A stretch of DNA of 64,000 bases from Bubalus kerabau (Eukaryota > Chordata > Mammalia > Artiodactyla > Bovidae). Location of the stretch: positions 44,851,001 to 44,915,000 of the forward strand of contig NC_073630.1 of the NCBI RefSeq assembly GCF_029407905.1. Reading direction: 5' to 3'. A model generated the notes under the pieces. The model was given only the letters and a program-made list of their open reading frames with translations, searched no databases and was not told where the DNA came from. The translations under genes and the position numbers were made by a program. Of the stretch, positions 46,740 through 58,780 are shown one piece after another (positions within the stretch are counted from its first letter, which is position 1; each line of letters starts with the position of its first letter).

Positions 46740-46925
46740 GTACTGAGTGGGTGACCCCACTTGTTGAATACTGTCCTTAATGTTGTCACAAGAATGCTAA
46801 GGGGTCAGTATTATCCCCACTTGTCAGAGAACGAAAAGTAACATCGGATAACTTGCTAATGACTGAGTCTAGACAAAAAATTAGAGTATTTGAAACCAAC
46901 GCAGTGTTCTTTCCATGATACTATT
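46740..46925 (-). mobile_element. MIR SINE, adjacent second copy
   Basis: Antisense MIR-like: AGTATTATCCCCACTTGTCAG, AACTTGCTAATGACTGAGTC, ACGCAGTGTTCTTTCCATG. Confidence 0.6.
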
Positions 46926-47133
46926 GTTTCAGAGGAGTCATTTTGGGACTTAAGTTCTTCCAAAGTGCAAATCAGGTATCACTTATATTGTATCCCCAGA
47001 TCATAGCCTAGAATTGTAATGTAGAGTTTTATCCTACCTCAAATTGCATTGATTTGAAAAGTTAACCTATTGCTCTTCACATTCATTATTTAAGAAAAAA
47101 ATCTAGTAATGAAAAAGGAAAATTGTGTGGATC

Positions 47134-47333
47134 ACATGTGTGTGCATGTGTACTGACCCCATGGACTGTAGCCCACCAGGCTCCTCTGTCCTTGGAATTT
47201 TCTAGGCAAGAATACAGAAGTGGGTTACGATGCCCTCCTCCAGGGGATCTTCCCAACCCAGGGATCAAACCTGCATCTCCTGCATCTCTTGCATTGCAGG
47301 CAGATTCTTTATATACTGAGCCACCTGGAAAGT
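47134..47333 (-). mobile_element. Bov-tA SINE
   Basis: Minus-strand Bov-tA (ACTGACCCCATGGACTGTAG to GAGCCACCTGGAAAGTCC) with a deleted 3' head. Possible TSD (T)GTGGATCA / TATGGATCA near 47126 and 47338. Confidence 0.9.
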
Positions 47334-47408
47334 CCTATATGGATCATTCCTACAGTCAAATTTTATAAAAAACTTTTGAAAAGAAAAAATGTATGTGAGG
47401 TATTTAGG

Positions 47409-47611
47409 GATTTCCTGGTGCCGGATGGTAAAGAGTCTGCCTGCAATGCAGACTGGGGTTCAATCCTTGGGTCAGGAAGGCCCTCTGGAGAAGGAAACAG
47501 CAATCCACTCCAGTATCCCTGCCTGGAAAATCCCATGGCTGGAGGACCCTGACCAACTATAGTCCATGGGGTCACAAAGAATTGGACACGACTGAGCAAC
47601 TTCACAAGAAG
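47409..47611 (+). mobile_element. Bov-tA SINE
   Basis: Plus-strand Bov-tA (GGATTTCCTGGTGCCGGAT to GACTGAGCAACTTCACAAG). It lies 75 bp from the oppositely oriented Bov-tA at 47134-47333, forming an imperfect inverted SINE pair that could fold if transcribed. Confidence 0.93.
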
Positions 47612-48880
47612 ACAAGAAATGTGAGGTTTTTAGAATTCCTTGCTCAGGAGCCATTCAATGGGATCTTTGCAATGGTCTTTAAACACTTCCTTCTAATGCT
47701 GGAAGCCCCTTTCTATCCCCCTTTCCCTTTCAACCTGCCCCCAGAATTAAATAATTTGTACCTAGGTTTTCTCGTGAATGGTGCCCACTCTGATGCAGGC
47801 AAGGTGCTGTTTGAGAAAGAAAATGATTAAAGCTCAGAAGTCAAGGAAGCCAAGAATTGCCAAGAAGGAGCCAACTTCCCTCTGCACTCTCCTTCCTCGC
47901 CCCACCCTTTCCTCACATATCACACTCCCAGGCCGATTTTCCCCTTCAGAGGAAATGAAGCAAAACACATAAATGGAGTGAAATGGTTTATTCCTCAGAG
48001 TCGTAAAACCACAGTTCCTTGTAAAAGGTGAAGAAAATGAGCTCCTCTTATAGATAAGTGAGGCTTTTAGGTAAAATATCAATATCCCAGGCCCTAGATA
48101 ACTTCCTGACATATGAGTTTTCTATAGAGACAGCTTTTTGTCAACCACCATGGAAACTGTTTGACTTGAAGCAGAAAAATGACTTCAAATTATGAAAATC
48201 TGACCTTCAAGTACAGAGATGCTTCCTCTGAATGATCTTATTTTAAAGATAAACAAACATAGAACTGCTCAATTTTAAATATGTGTTCTGGATCAAAAAA
48301 AAGTTTTTCATTTTTTAAATTGATAAATGACTATGTTTCAATTGGTATTGCATTTCTCCTATTGGAAAAATTAATGTGCATTTCATATTAATATTCTTTT
48401 CCTTTTAAAAGTAACCTCTAAGATGTTGTATAAACACATGCCAAAAATGGACAAGTTCAAAGGAGAAATGAAAAATGCCGGTGTTTGTTCTCTCTGCATT
48501 CTGTGTGTACTTTTTAAAATGGGATCATCATTTTGCATACTGCTTTGCAACTTGTTCTTTTAACTTAAGAAATATATTCTAAACACCTTTTCAACATAGT
48601 GGTATTTGACAGTCTCAAAGGACATATGCTAGGCAAATGCGGGGATTGATCAGTATGAAAATGAAATAGGGCTCTTGCCCAAACTGAATGAATTCAGAAT
48701 TGAAGCACGGCCAGGAGAGATGACACTGATCAGGAAGGAATCCAAGCTTAAGAAGGGCAGCAGGTTGGACCCAGAAGAGGCATCCAGGAAACCACAAGAT
48801 AGGGCCTTTCCTCAAGGAGGGAGGTGTAAGATCTGGTGAGCAAGAACCAGGAAAGCTAAGAACACATACATATTGGACAC
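47612..48880. other. Intronic DNA, nothing recognised
   Basis: No repeat family or exon identified. The 82- and 92-codon frames at 47582-47830 and 47834-48112 lack recognisable domains. Confidence 0.5.
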
Positions 48881-48884
48881 TTAG

Positions 48885-49090
48885 TAGCTGCCAGAACTAG
48901 TCATTCCAAGCACTCTATGTCCATTAAAAATGTTTTGCTTTCAGACACTATTCTGTGAGCTAGATGCAGTAGTGAATTTTATAGAATACATAGAGATCAG
49001 GAAGCTTAAATAATTTTCCTGAGATCACATAGCTAGTTAGAGTACAGATTGCAGTCAGGATGGTTTTAATCCAGACATATAGCATATTCC
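48885..49090 (-). mobile_element. MIR SINE
   Basis: Antisense MIR, diverged: TGCCAGAACTAGTCATTCC, CCTGAGATCACATAGCTAG, TTTTAATCCAGACATATAGC. Confidence 0.65.
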
Positions 49091-49460
49091 ACTTCAACCC
49101 ATAGTCAAATTTCATTTTCTCTCCAGTCCTCTTTTGTACTGTGCCTTTGTTATTATATATATATGGTTAAATATAAGTTTACCTCCCAAAGAATCTTCAC
49201 AGATCTTGATGCAAAAGAATTAAGAATCAGGTTCTTTAAACAGACAAACAATTTATCAAATTAACTGATGAAGTTCATCGTTTATGTTGTTGGAAACTGT
49301 GTGCATGTGATGTATCTAAGTGTGGGCCCTCATGAGTCTAATGTATGCTTACACAAATACATATTTGCACACAAGTTTGTACATATGGATAGACATACAA
49401 AATTGCATACCTCATTGTTTTAAATAGTCCTTGAATCACAGTTTTGAAGATAGGTCACAG

Positions 49461-49690
49461 ATTAGTAACTACTAGGTATTGATTTGGAGAAGGCAATGGC
49501 ACCCAACTCCAGTACTCTTGCCTGGAAAATCCCATGGATGGAGGAGCCTGGTAGGCTTCAGTCCATGGGGTCACACAGAGTCAGACACAACTGAAGTGAC
49601 TTAGCAGCAGCAGCAGCAGGTATTGATTAGTAACTGCTAGAAATTGATTAGTAACTACTAGATACAGATTAATAACTACTAGATACAGAA
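49461..49690. repeat. 21-bp minisatellite split by a SINE
   Basis: Units of the type ATTAGTAACTACTAGATACAG: one before the Bov-A SINE (49461-49481) and three after it (about 49625-49687). Without the SINE and its TSD the array is continuous. Confidence 0.9.
49485..49617 (+). mobile_element. Bov-A SINE (single A unit) inside a minisatellite
   Basis: One A unit (GGAGAAGGCAATGGCACCC to GAAGTGACTTAGCAGC) ending in (AGC)n. Perfect 11-bp TSD AGGTATTGATT at 49474-49484 and 49618-49628. Both flanks are units of a 21-bp tandem repeat. Confidence 0.94.
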
Positions 49691-50254
49691 TTGAGAAATA
49701 AAATTTTCAATCACTGATCCCTGCCTCATCACACAGCTGGAGGAAATAATCCCCACCTAGTTTCATGTCAAATCTTCTGTAGCTGGATCTCTATAGTCTG
49801 AGTCACTATATCTGTTTTTGCACATTTGGAGGTTGTATTAACCATATTCTCTCTAATATTTCCCAGCTACTTTTCTCATTCTGCCAACTTCCTACCCAAT
49901 TTTGCCCTTCTCTTTGAATATTTCTGGAAAGAATGATCTAGCAGTAATGTACTTAATAAAGTGCTTACTTTATCCCAGTCAGGGAGAGTCTTATTTTAAA
50001 ATGATGATCCCATACCTCAAATGGGCACTAAAGGAGTGCCTAGCAATGGTCTCACATTTGCTCAGTAAATTCACTCCCCCAAGTTCTAAAAAGACTAAAC
50101 TGTACTTTTTCTCTCTTTAAAACATCCATTACTCCCTACTCCACAAATGCTTTTCACCTCACTCCATTTCATAGTAACAGAAGAAGAGAGCAATCACACA
50201 CGGTGTCTCTCAACTTCCTGTTATGAATGTACCAACATTTACACTGGTATCCTC

Positions 50255-50445
50255 TGCCATCTGTAGCTTATAATACAGGGAAGGAAAGTCTCCACTGCAA
50301 CCAAGGCCAACTCCTCTGTAACAGCAGGGACCTCAGTGTTTTTGTCCTTGTTGTATCCCTAGCCCCTAGAACAGCATACAGTAAAACGTTGGTTAAGTAT
50401 AGGTTAAATGAAAGTATGTATGATGAATGAATACCCATGAACATG
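50255..50445 (+). mobile_element. L2 LINE 3' tail
   Basis: CAGCAGGGACCTCAGTGTTT, TATCCCTAGCCCCTAGAACAG, GGTTAAATGAAAGTATGTATG. Confidence 0.7.
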
Positions 50446-50667
50446 GAAAGGTCCATCTGTCTTAGATGAAGACAAGGGAAAAGGTGAACACAAAGATTTC
50501 TATGGTGGCACTCCAAACTTATAGCATACAGCTGTAATAGGTAATCATAAATAAAACAAATTATAAATAAATGATAAATTCATTATTTATGTTCACCCAT
50601 GCCTCATTTTCTCAGTCTTTGTCCTACCTGGATTTTACACTGTATGTACAATAAATGGCCACCTTTA

Positions 50668-51098
50668 TTCCAATAGTCATGTACAGATGTGACAGCTGGG
50701 CCATAAAGAATACCAAGCACTGAAGAACTGATGCTTTTGAACTGTGGTGCTGGAGAAGGCTCTTGAGAGTCCTTTGGACTGCAAGGAGGTCAAACCAGTC
50801 AATCCAAAAGGAAATCAACCCTCAATATTCATTGGAAGGACTGCTGAAGCTGAAGCTCCAATACTTTGGCCACCTGATGTGAAGAACCAGCTCATTAGAA
50901 AAGACCCTGATGTTGGGAAAGATTGAAGGCAGGAGGAGAAGGGGAAGACAGAGGATGAGATGGTTGGATGGCATGACTGGCTCAGTGGACATGAGTTTAA
51001 GAATACTCCAGGAGATGGTGATGGACAGGGAAGCCTGGCATGCTGCAGTCCATGGGGTCACAAAGAGTTGGACACGACTGAGTGACTGAACAACAAAA
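50668..51098 (+). mobile_element. BovB LINE 3' part, diverged
   Basis: About 430 bp of BovB 3' end, from the YRCESW-type region to the terminal GACTGAGTGACTGAACAACAAAAACAA tail region. It differs more from consensus than the other copies and has an AACAACA-type tail, suggesting an older or variant subfamily. Confidence 0.85.
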
Positions 51099-51281
51099 AC
51101 AAATGGGGACCCCTAATGGGAACTTTGTATCCAGCTTTCTGTATTGGAGGATAGACCTTGATTTCTGTGTCCCCAGCCATAGACTTCACAATGCCAAAAA
51201 ATGCAAGATTTTCTAAGCTCACAGTAGGAATAGATCTTGCTTGGTTAAGTCAGGCCTGAATCTTATATAATTTGAAATATG

Positions 51282-51484
51282 TGGTAGGTCATTTCAGCCA
51301 TGTCAACCCCATGGACTGTAGCCTGCTAGGCTCCTCAGTCCCTGGGATCCTCCAGGCAAGAATACTGTAGGGGTTGCCATGCCCTCCTCCATGGGATCTT
51401 CCTGACCCAGTGATCGAACCCTCATCTCTATGTCTCCTGCATTGGCAGACAGGTTCTTTACCACTAGAACCACCTGGGAAACCT
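51282..51484 (-). mobile_element. Bov-tA SINE
   Basis: Minus-strand Bov-tA (GGTAGGTCATTTCAGCC to ACCACCTGGGAAACC) with a small gap after the tail. Confidence 0.92.
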
Positions 51485-51699
51485 GATTTGGAATATAAGA
51501 ACCTGTTTAAAAAAAAAAAAAAAAAAGAGGGAAAAAACACCTATACAAGATTTGGTGTGGAAGTTAACATTTATTTTGAATGGGAATCGGAGGAGGTCCA
51601 CACTCTTGAGGGAATTTGCAGCTTAACCTTTATTTACCTCAAATAAATAATCCTGACCATGACTCAGCCCTACTTGAGAAGCAGACAGGGTGGGAACAT

Positions 51700-51905
51700 G
51701 ATGGTTTCAATGTCAATGGTATGGATTTTAATCCCAGCTAGACCACCTCTATGTACATGATCCAAGTGACTGAAATTTCCAGAGCATATACTTTCTCATT
51801 TCTTTAATCTTCAGTTACATAACTGGTTCATAAAAATTGTCAACAAGTCTAATTCATAGACAATGCTGACCGCGGTGCCTGGCATAGACTCAACAAATTT
51901 CTTAT
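51700..51905 (+). mobile_element. MIR SINE
   Basis: Sense MIR: GGATTTTAATCCCAGCTAGA, CAATGCTGACCGCGGTGCC, TGGCATAGACTCAACAAAT. Confidence 0.7.
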
Positions 51906-52317
51906 TCAGGTGTTATGGTGTTACTAGCATGTGATGGTAACTTCTTGCTCACCAGCTCTGGGACCTCCCTGCTTGAGGCCCTACTCCCATATTCATTTGA
52001 TGTCTTCACCACTGTGGGTCATATTTTGGCATAATTCATTAGTTTTTTAATGAGCTTTGTTTCTGCCTGTGCACCAGAGACCTCCTCCTACCCCCTATCT
52101 TCCTAAGCATAAGCCTAAACACTAGAAAATAGCAATATAAAAAAAATACTCATAATATATTAAGTAAATAAGGAGCCAGAATTCCTACAGTTGTGGCTAA
52201 TAAAATTATTCTTACAGGGTTCTGTAAAAATTAGATACTATGAAATGTAAAATTATTAGCTTCTCACTCAGAATGTAATTTATCACACTGTCATAGATGG
52301 TGTACTTATTATGGTAT

Positions 52318-52445
52318 CTACTGCTACCAGTTAGTTTTATAAATTTTAACAAGTCAATTAACCTTCCTGGGCTTCAATTTTGTCATAAAATGAGGGGGTG
52401 GGACTAAAGTCTCTTTATTTCTTGTTAGCTCCAAAATAATGTTAT
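52318..52445 (+). mobile_element. MIR SINE fragment
   Basis: ACAAGTCAATTAACCTTCCTG, TCATAAAATGAGGGGGTGG. Confidence 0.6.
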
Positions 52446-53062
52446 TAGTACAAATATCTGGTATATTATTCTCATCTCAACTTGGAACATGCCCAATTTG
52501 AATATTTATCTTTGGAGTTAATATGTGGGGGAGGAGGAGTTACTCAAAGGATAACAACACGGCTTTCCTTTTTGTAAAATTCTCCTCTTTGCCTCCACTG
52601 TCTTAATACTTTCACTATAGTAGGTGCTCAGGAAATATTATTAAATTTTTTAAATATCTTCTCTAGTAAAGTCTTACTAAGACAGTTTACATTGTTCCTG
52701 AAGATACAATTAAGAGCAGGCTTTGTATCCTAGGATTTTGAAGTAGCCTGGTAAGGAGAAATGAAGACTAGACCTGCTTACCTACTAACCCTCTTGGGCT
52801 AGTAGAATGGTAGATCTAGCTTAGCAAAGGGAAATTAATATTGAGGCCTGAACACATGCTAAAGATGGGTCATGGGAAGTAGAGGGAATTCTTCCATGTA
52901 AGGGAGGTCTGGCAAAAGGTAATGAGTCAATGTCCTGGTGGTTGTCCAGGGCAAAGCAAAGATGTGTCTGCCCTTGCTGAGACTGGAGCAGGCAGACATG
53001 GTATGAAAAATGATATCAGAGCCAATAAAAGAATCTGGAATAGGGGATTCATAGAGACTTCC

Positions 53063-53252
53063 AGCAGAGAATTCACCTCCCAATGCAGGAGACGTGGGTT
53101 TGACCCCTGGGTCAGGAAGATCCCCTAGAGAAGGAAATGGCAACTCACTCCAGCATTCTTACCTAGGAAATCTCACAGATAGAGGAGACTGGTTGGCTAT
53201 AGTCCATGCAGTTGCAAAGAGTCAGACACAACTTAGCGACTAAACAATAAAA
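53063..53252 (+). mobile_element. Bov-tA SINE
   Basis: Plus-strand Bov-tA (AGCAGAGAATTCACCTCCC to AGCGACTAAACAATAAA). Perfect 10-bp TSD AGAGACTTCC at 53053-53062 and 53253-53262. Confidence 0.95.
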
Positions 53253-53262
53253 AGAGACTTCC

Positions 53263-53790
53263 TAGTCTAATCTTTTAGTGGCTTTCCAGTATACAAAGAA
53301 CAAAACCCAAAGTTGTGGCAATGATCCTGGAAGGTATGCCCTTGACCATCCCTCCGCTATTACCATCACCCTTCCAGCTCACTCTGCTCCACTTCCACCA
53401 GCCTCCCTCTGTTCGTTGGACACAAGAAACAAACTTTCAACCAAAGGCCCTTGTACTTGCTTATCACTTTGCTTGGAATTCTCTTGTTCCAGACTTTACA
53501 ATGTTATACACACTCATTTCTTAAAAAGTATTGGCAGAAGTCACTTCTTCAGAAAGGCCTTTTCTGATCACTCTATTATAACATCCCTGATTCTCTCCTC
53601 TTGTTGTATTTTGTGTCTGCCTCTATTAAATATCAGATTATATATTCCTTTGTTACTATAGCTTTTTGTCTTGCTTCTCCGACAGGATGTAAATTCCACA
53701 AGGACTTGGACTGCACTCATTAACTGTGCCTAGAGCTGTGTGTGAAACATAGTAGGGACACATATTTAGTGAATAAATGAATGATACTAC
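53263..53790 (+). mobile_element. L2 LINE 3' region
   Basis: About 530 bp in L2 order, from GGCTTTCCAGTATACAAAG through CAAAGGCCCTTGTACTTGC, TCAGAAAGGCCTTTTCTGAT, CAGGATGTAAATTCCACAAG to GTGAATAAATGAATG. It starts at the Bov-tA TSD at 53253-53262, so the SINE landed at its edge. Confidence 0.75.
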
Positions 53791-53799
53791 AACTACTCT

Positions 53800-53990
53800 G
53801 TCTCCCATACATTTCTGTGGCATTTATTGTATTTTCATCTCAAAATTTAGTATATCAGCTTGCAAGAGCAAAGGTTTTGTTTCTTTCCTTAAGTCTGAAT
53901 CTCCAGTGTCTAGAACAGTGGCCGATATTTGGGAAATATCGGCCACTCAAATAACAATCCTCAATGTTGTTCACTGTGAAAATAAAAAGT
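53800..53990 (+). mobile_element. Second L2 LINE 3' tail carrying a perfect palindrome
   Basis: CAAAGGTTTTGTTTCTTTCC, TCTCCAGTGTCTAGAACAGTG, CACTCAAATAACAATCC are L2-tail motifs. The usual middle is replaced by the 31-bp inverted repeat at 53917-53947. Confidence 0.65.
53917..53947. repeat. Perfect 14-bp inverted repeat, 3-base loop
   Basis: AGTGGCCGATATTT, GGG, AAATATCGGCCACT: a perfect stem within an L2 tail. Confidence 0.95.
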
Positions 53991-54097
53991 TCCTGTACTG
54001 TAGTTTCACAAAGGGAAATGAATGATCATTTTTTGAATATAGTAACAAGTAGCCACAGAACCAGTTTTAAACCCAACCCAATTGTTCAATGACAACT

Positions 54098-54142
54098 TTC
54101 CATTACAATTTTGTAAAGTTTAAAAAAAATAAATAAATAATA
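54098..54142 (+). mobile_element. Very short L1 3'-tail fragment
   Basis: ATTACAATTTTGTAAAGTTT followed by AAATAAATAAATAA matches the last bases of the bovine L1 end seen at 34475-34526. At about 45 bp it would be an extremely truncated insertion, and no secure TSD was found. Confidence 0.45.
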
Positions 54143-54389
54143 GTAACCACTCTTTGGAGAGCCTCAAATGGCATAAAACATTAGCAGTGTTTTCCTCTGA
54201 ACAACTGTATCCTACAAGCTCAGCTCCCACTTGCTTAGCAAGCAATAAATTCAGTTTTTATTTCAGATATTGAGTGGTGGCCTCCTTTTTTAAGAAAGAA
54301 AGATGATGGTGCCTAACCATAATGGCAAAACACAGAAATCATTTATAATATTCTAGAGCTGGCTCTAAGCAAACATTAATACTGACTCA

Positions 54390-54545
54390 TTTCAATCTGT
54401 ACAACAAACGAGGGTGGCGGGTACTAGGATTATTCCTATTTAAGATATAAAGAAACTGAGGCACAGAAGACTGGGATGCTTATCCAGAGTCATGCAACTA
54501 ATACATATTACATATGGGATTTGATTGTTGTCCAGTTCCTTTGGC
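54390..54545 (-). mobile_element. MIR SINE
   Basis: Antisense MIR: ATATAAAGAAACTGAGGCAC, CCAGAGTCATGCAACTAATA. Confidence 0.7.
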
Positions 54546-55589
54546 TTAGAGGGTATTCTTAGCATCTATATGCTATGTCCTCTCTGTAAGAACTGATCCA
54601 TATTATTGGTGTATTTTTAGCAATGAGATTCATCTTGATGATGTTCAATGCTTTTCGAATAATTGCTTCCAACAGCCTGGACAGTGGGGGTAAATTTCAA
54701 ACAGAGAGGTCAAGGTAGGCCTCTGTGAGATGGTGCAAGTAATGAACAGGGTGCTTCTTGCTATTAATAATCAGTGTGATGAACAATTAGGATAAATACC
54801 CTCATGATTTGTAAATGTATCCACTGGCTACTAATCCTGGACCTTCCAAATATCCATCCATTGGCACCACTGAATGGCTGTCAGAGGGCAATGACTCTCT
54901 ACCACTAACATGCAGACAAGTCATCAAGGTGGAAACCATATCAATTTATGCACAAGTCCCTCAGCCTGAGGATATTTTGTAAACAGATTTCATCATCTAC
55001 ATCTTAGAATTCTTGAACTTTAGAGTGATTGGTCTAGTAGCAAAATAATTAAGGAGTGCTATAATTTAGATAAATATTTGGCAGAACTTAGATTATGTTT
55101 GAAGTTTATTGTCTGTGTACAATAAATTAGATTTTTTCTCTGCAGAGAAGAGTCTGTCAAGATCAAGTCATTCAGTAAGTAATTTACTCTTTCTGGGACT
55201 CAGTTTGTTCAACTATGAAATGATTGATTTGGAATTGGTAATTTCTAAAGGATTTCCCATTTTATGAAGCCTTGATAAATCAGAGCTTCAATTACATGAT
55301 TTACAGATGTATCTTTCCTTCTTTTTCCCTCTTCCTCATTTTCTTTTTGTTCATTATCATAGCTGTGATTTTACGTAGAATGCCTTGACAAAGGAGTAGA
55401 ACTAAAACAAAAGATAAAAGTCAAATGCTTAAAAAGCAACTATTTTTAGGCATAGTTGTAAGGAGATTTACTTTATGTTATGGCCTTTATTTATCTGTGT
55501 AAATTTTATATCATTTCTGAATATTTATCTTCTATAGTCATTTTGAATGTCATTTGGATCAGTGCCACTATGAAGGTATTGGAACTAAT
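54546..55589. other. Intronic DNA, mostly unrecognised
   Basis: AT-rich unique-looking DNA apart from the weak MIR fragment at 55195-55260. Confidence 0.45.
55195..55260 (+). mobile_element. MIR SINE fragment
   Basis: TCTTTCTGGGACTCAGTTTG, TTCAACTATGAAATGATTG. Confidence 0.45.
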
Positions 55590-55720
55590 CCAGGTTCCTT
55601 CCTTATTCTCCTGTGACTTTGAGCAAATTATTAATCACTCTGAATCTCCATTTTCTTCCATCTGCAAAACAGAAATAACACCTACAATCTCAATTGGTTG
55701 ATAAGATAATTCAGGGCATA
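55590..55720 (+). mobile_element. MIR SINE fragment
   Basis: CTGTGACTTTGAGCAAATTA, CTTCCATCTGCAAAACAGAAA. Confidence 0.65.
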
Positions 55721-56539
55721 GTATATGTAATACTCCTCTCACCCTGTTTGTCCAACAGTGAATTTTCAACTCAGTTAAGCTTTCTTCTTTCCCTTGAACT
55801 CTGATCCACATAGCTAGAACTATTTGGGTTCCTTCATGCTTTACACCTTCTGATAAAGGCTAGAGTATGTATTTTTGTTGATGACCATCTTATCAAGCCT
55901 AAAACCTCACTGAAGCTTGTGCTACACTAGAAATCAATGCTAGAAGCACTCGATCCAAAATTCTAGTGTGGATCATCTTACTACCTTTGTCTATGCTCCA
56001 GTTCTTAGACCCCTTTATAAAGACAAAATAAAACAAACAAAAAAACCCTTCTTGGATTCAGAGTTTCATCTTTATACTATAACACCAGATACAGTCTTCT
56101 CCCTCACCAGCCCTCCTCTGTCCCATCTATTTCCAGATTTCCCACCTGTCACCTTCAGACAAACTAGATAGAAACTGGGCTCTGTCTGAGGATGAACACA
56201 TATATCTACTTTCTTAATTTTTATCCCAGAGTTCACCTGAAGACTATCTTTGATTTGACTGAAATTTAATGCAGATTCACTTACAGTAAAATATTTTGCC
56301 TAGTTTATAAGATAGAGGATTTATACTCTTCTCTCTGCTGTACTTAGAATAGTATAGACAGCATGTCAGTACCAACATTTTTGATTATTAAACAATGTTA
56401 GTGATTGAGAGTGTCTCACACAGAGAATGTGCTCCAAAAAGTCTTATAGAAAGAGTTAGTAGATACTTGACTTAACACTTTCTCCTCTTCACCAAATATT
56501 TGCCGTTGCATCATGCTGTAATGTCTGGGAGATGAAAAT

Positions 56540-56860
56540 TACAGAATAGGATATAGAACCTGATGGCCTGAGTTTGAATTCCAGCTCTATGACCTACTGG
56601 CTGAGTAACCTTGAGCCAAGTTAGTCTCTGAAGCTCTATTTTTTCATCTTTAAACCGAGAACAGGACCAGGGTAAAGATTAAATAAGACTATTACCTACC
56701 TCAGGCCTAGTGTGAGGATTAAATAAGATTATTAGTATACTAATAGTGATACTATTTCTATACTATACTATAGAACACTTTAGTACACAGCTTAATAGTA
56801 TACTATGTCCAACACAGGCCTTGCACTTTGGTAACCCTTAATAAAGTAAGATATTAACAT
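56540..56860 (+). mobile_element. MIR SINE with internal AT-rich expansion
   Basis: Sense MIR (GATGGCCTGAGTTTGAATTC, TGACCTACTGGCTGAGTAAC, AGCTCTATTTTTTCATC). From about 56670 GATTAAATAAGA(C/T)TATTA occurs twice, and TATACTAATAG / TATACTATAG motifs expand the element. Confidence 0.72.
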
Positions 56861-56869
56861 CATTTATCA

Positions 56870-58085
56870 TTATTTCATTGTATGTATAAAATATGGATTA
56901 TAGAGGTAAAGTAATAGCCCAGAACCAAATGACTATTAAGAGGTGAAACATTGATTAGAACCCAAGCAAAATAATTCTATATCCTCTGAGTAAATCTCTG
57001 AACATACTAAATCTCTTCTTCTAATAGTCCCTTTGTAGACATTAATGTTTTTGAAATATTAACTATAAAAGATCCTAAATAAGATCAAATTATCTAAGTA
57101 TTCTCTTTATTCCACTCCTAGAGAGTATAAAAAAATTATTTACACTTTCTAATATCTCCATAAATGATTTTCTCTTTCTTAAACATTTCAGTTTAGAAAG
57201 ACCGTTCTGATAGTCCAAATACACACAGCTTTAACATTCCATTGCATTTGGAGAAGCAAAAATGCTAAGAGAATTTAAAAGAGTCTGCTTTGTAAATTTT
57301 AATTAAGCTATTTGAGATAGAAATTATAGGTCCCTCCCTATCAAGTCCTCATTAAAGATCACAGAATGGTCACAAAGTCAGTAGAGTTTTCCAACTGGCC
57401 CAATTTATTGACAGACCCAGCAAACCTACACTTCTGTCAACAACAAAGGAAAATTAAGAAGTTGGGTTCTGAACATTCATCTTCGAGTATATGGCTAAAG
57501 CCTTGTTTAGCTCTCATGGGAAAGCTGTATTACAGTACCATAGATATCTGCTAAATAAAGTGAGCACCAGAAATACTAAAGAAATCCTAGTGCATATTCT
57601 ACAAAGGGCTTAGCAGTTGGTTTCCTTTTTGTCTTTTTATGAACAGGATTATAAATAAAAGATACTGTTTTCCAAGTCATGTGCGTTATTGCACTTTTGT
57701 AAAATTTTGCCTTTTATCAAGGTTAGTAGTAGGAAGGATGATTCTTTCTTAATTCAGTAACCACTTCAACATAATTTAATACATATTTGTGTGAAAAGTG
57801 GATATTTTCACAGCCCAGTGTTGCATACAGAGATAATGAAATAGCTTTGCCATTGAAATTTTGATTCAATTTCTCCTTGGAACCTGTTAACAGAAAACCA
57901 CTTTCATTTTTATAGCTGGAAAACAGATAATTTACTCTTGTGAGGTTTTAGGAATATTACAGACCAGCATAACTCTTGAGCTTCCCAAATTTCTCACTAT
58001 GTAGAGAGAACCTGTGAATTCAAAACCCTGGCCATGTGTGTTATCCTCAAAATTTTGCTCAAGGTAAAAATATTATTTGCACGCA
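56870..58085. other. Intronic DNA, nothing recognised
   Basis: AT-rich, apparently unique. No repeat, exon or strong regulatory signature. Confidence 0.5.
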
Positions 58086-58089
58086 CCCT

Positions 58090-58142
58090 GCTTGTGCTCG
58101 TGCTCAATTGCTTCAGTCATGTCCAATTCTTTCCAACCCTAT
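58090..58142 (-). mobile_element. Bov-tA SINE 3' fragment
   Basis: About 50 bp matching the minus-strand Bov-tA end (GTGCTCAATTGCTTCAGTC ATGTCCAATTC). The rest is missing. Confidence 0.7.
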
Positions 58143-58599
58143 GCTTGCATACTCACCTGGTATTAATATTTCTTTTTTAAAAAAAAGAAACACTGAACTT
58201 TGAATTGTAAAAAAAAAAAAAAAGGAAAAAGAACTGGACTATGAAACATTAATAAATTATAACATGATTTGTTTATCTGTTGTTGCAAACCCATATAAGT
58301 TTTGAGAAACTCTATCACAAGGATGCCTAAAATAGCAGCCCCAAATGTCAAATTCTAAAGCTACAGGGAAGGACATTGCTCTCTTCTCCTGAAGTGCAAT
58401 GAAAATCTCCTTGAGGTATGATGAATTAGCCCACTATGGGAGAGAAGGAAAGATGAGCCTAGGAGCAGCACTGTCTATCCATCCCAAAGTGGGACATTAA
58501 TACCCATTTCATAAGAAAGAATACATGCTATATAAATGATCAAGTCTGAATTACCTGACAGACTTATAGAACTTTTGAAATGGAAATTTCCGTGAAGAT

Positions 58600-58700
58600 T
58601 ATCAAGTCCGATTTTTTCATTTTAGACAACTGAAGAGGTAAAGTGGCTTACCCAAATTTAGAAAGCAAGGGAGTGGCAAAGTGGAAGTACAAGTCTATAG
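58600..58700 (-). mobile_element. MIR SINE fragment
   Basis: Antisense MIR: CATTTTAGACAACTGAAGAGG, GTGGCTTACCCAAATTTAG. Confidence 0.62.
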
Positions 58701-58780
58701 TCCTACTACTGTTTCATTTTCTCTTGCCAAAGAACCTTACCTGCTAAATGCCACTTATTTATTTATAAATACATGCCATG

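Noticed and set aside
54035..54138. ATAGTAAC direct repeat as a TSD for the short L1 tail
   Set aside because: The sequence between the repeats does not match L1 upstream of the last 45 bp, so the 8-bp repeat is probably coincidental.
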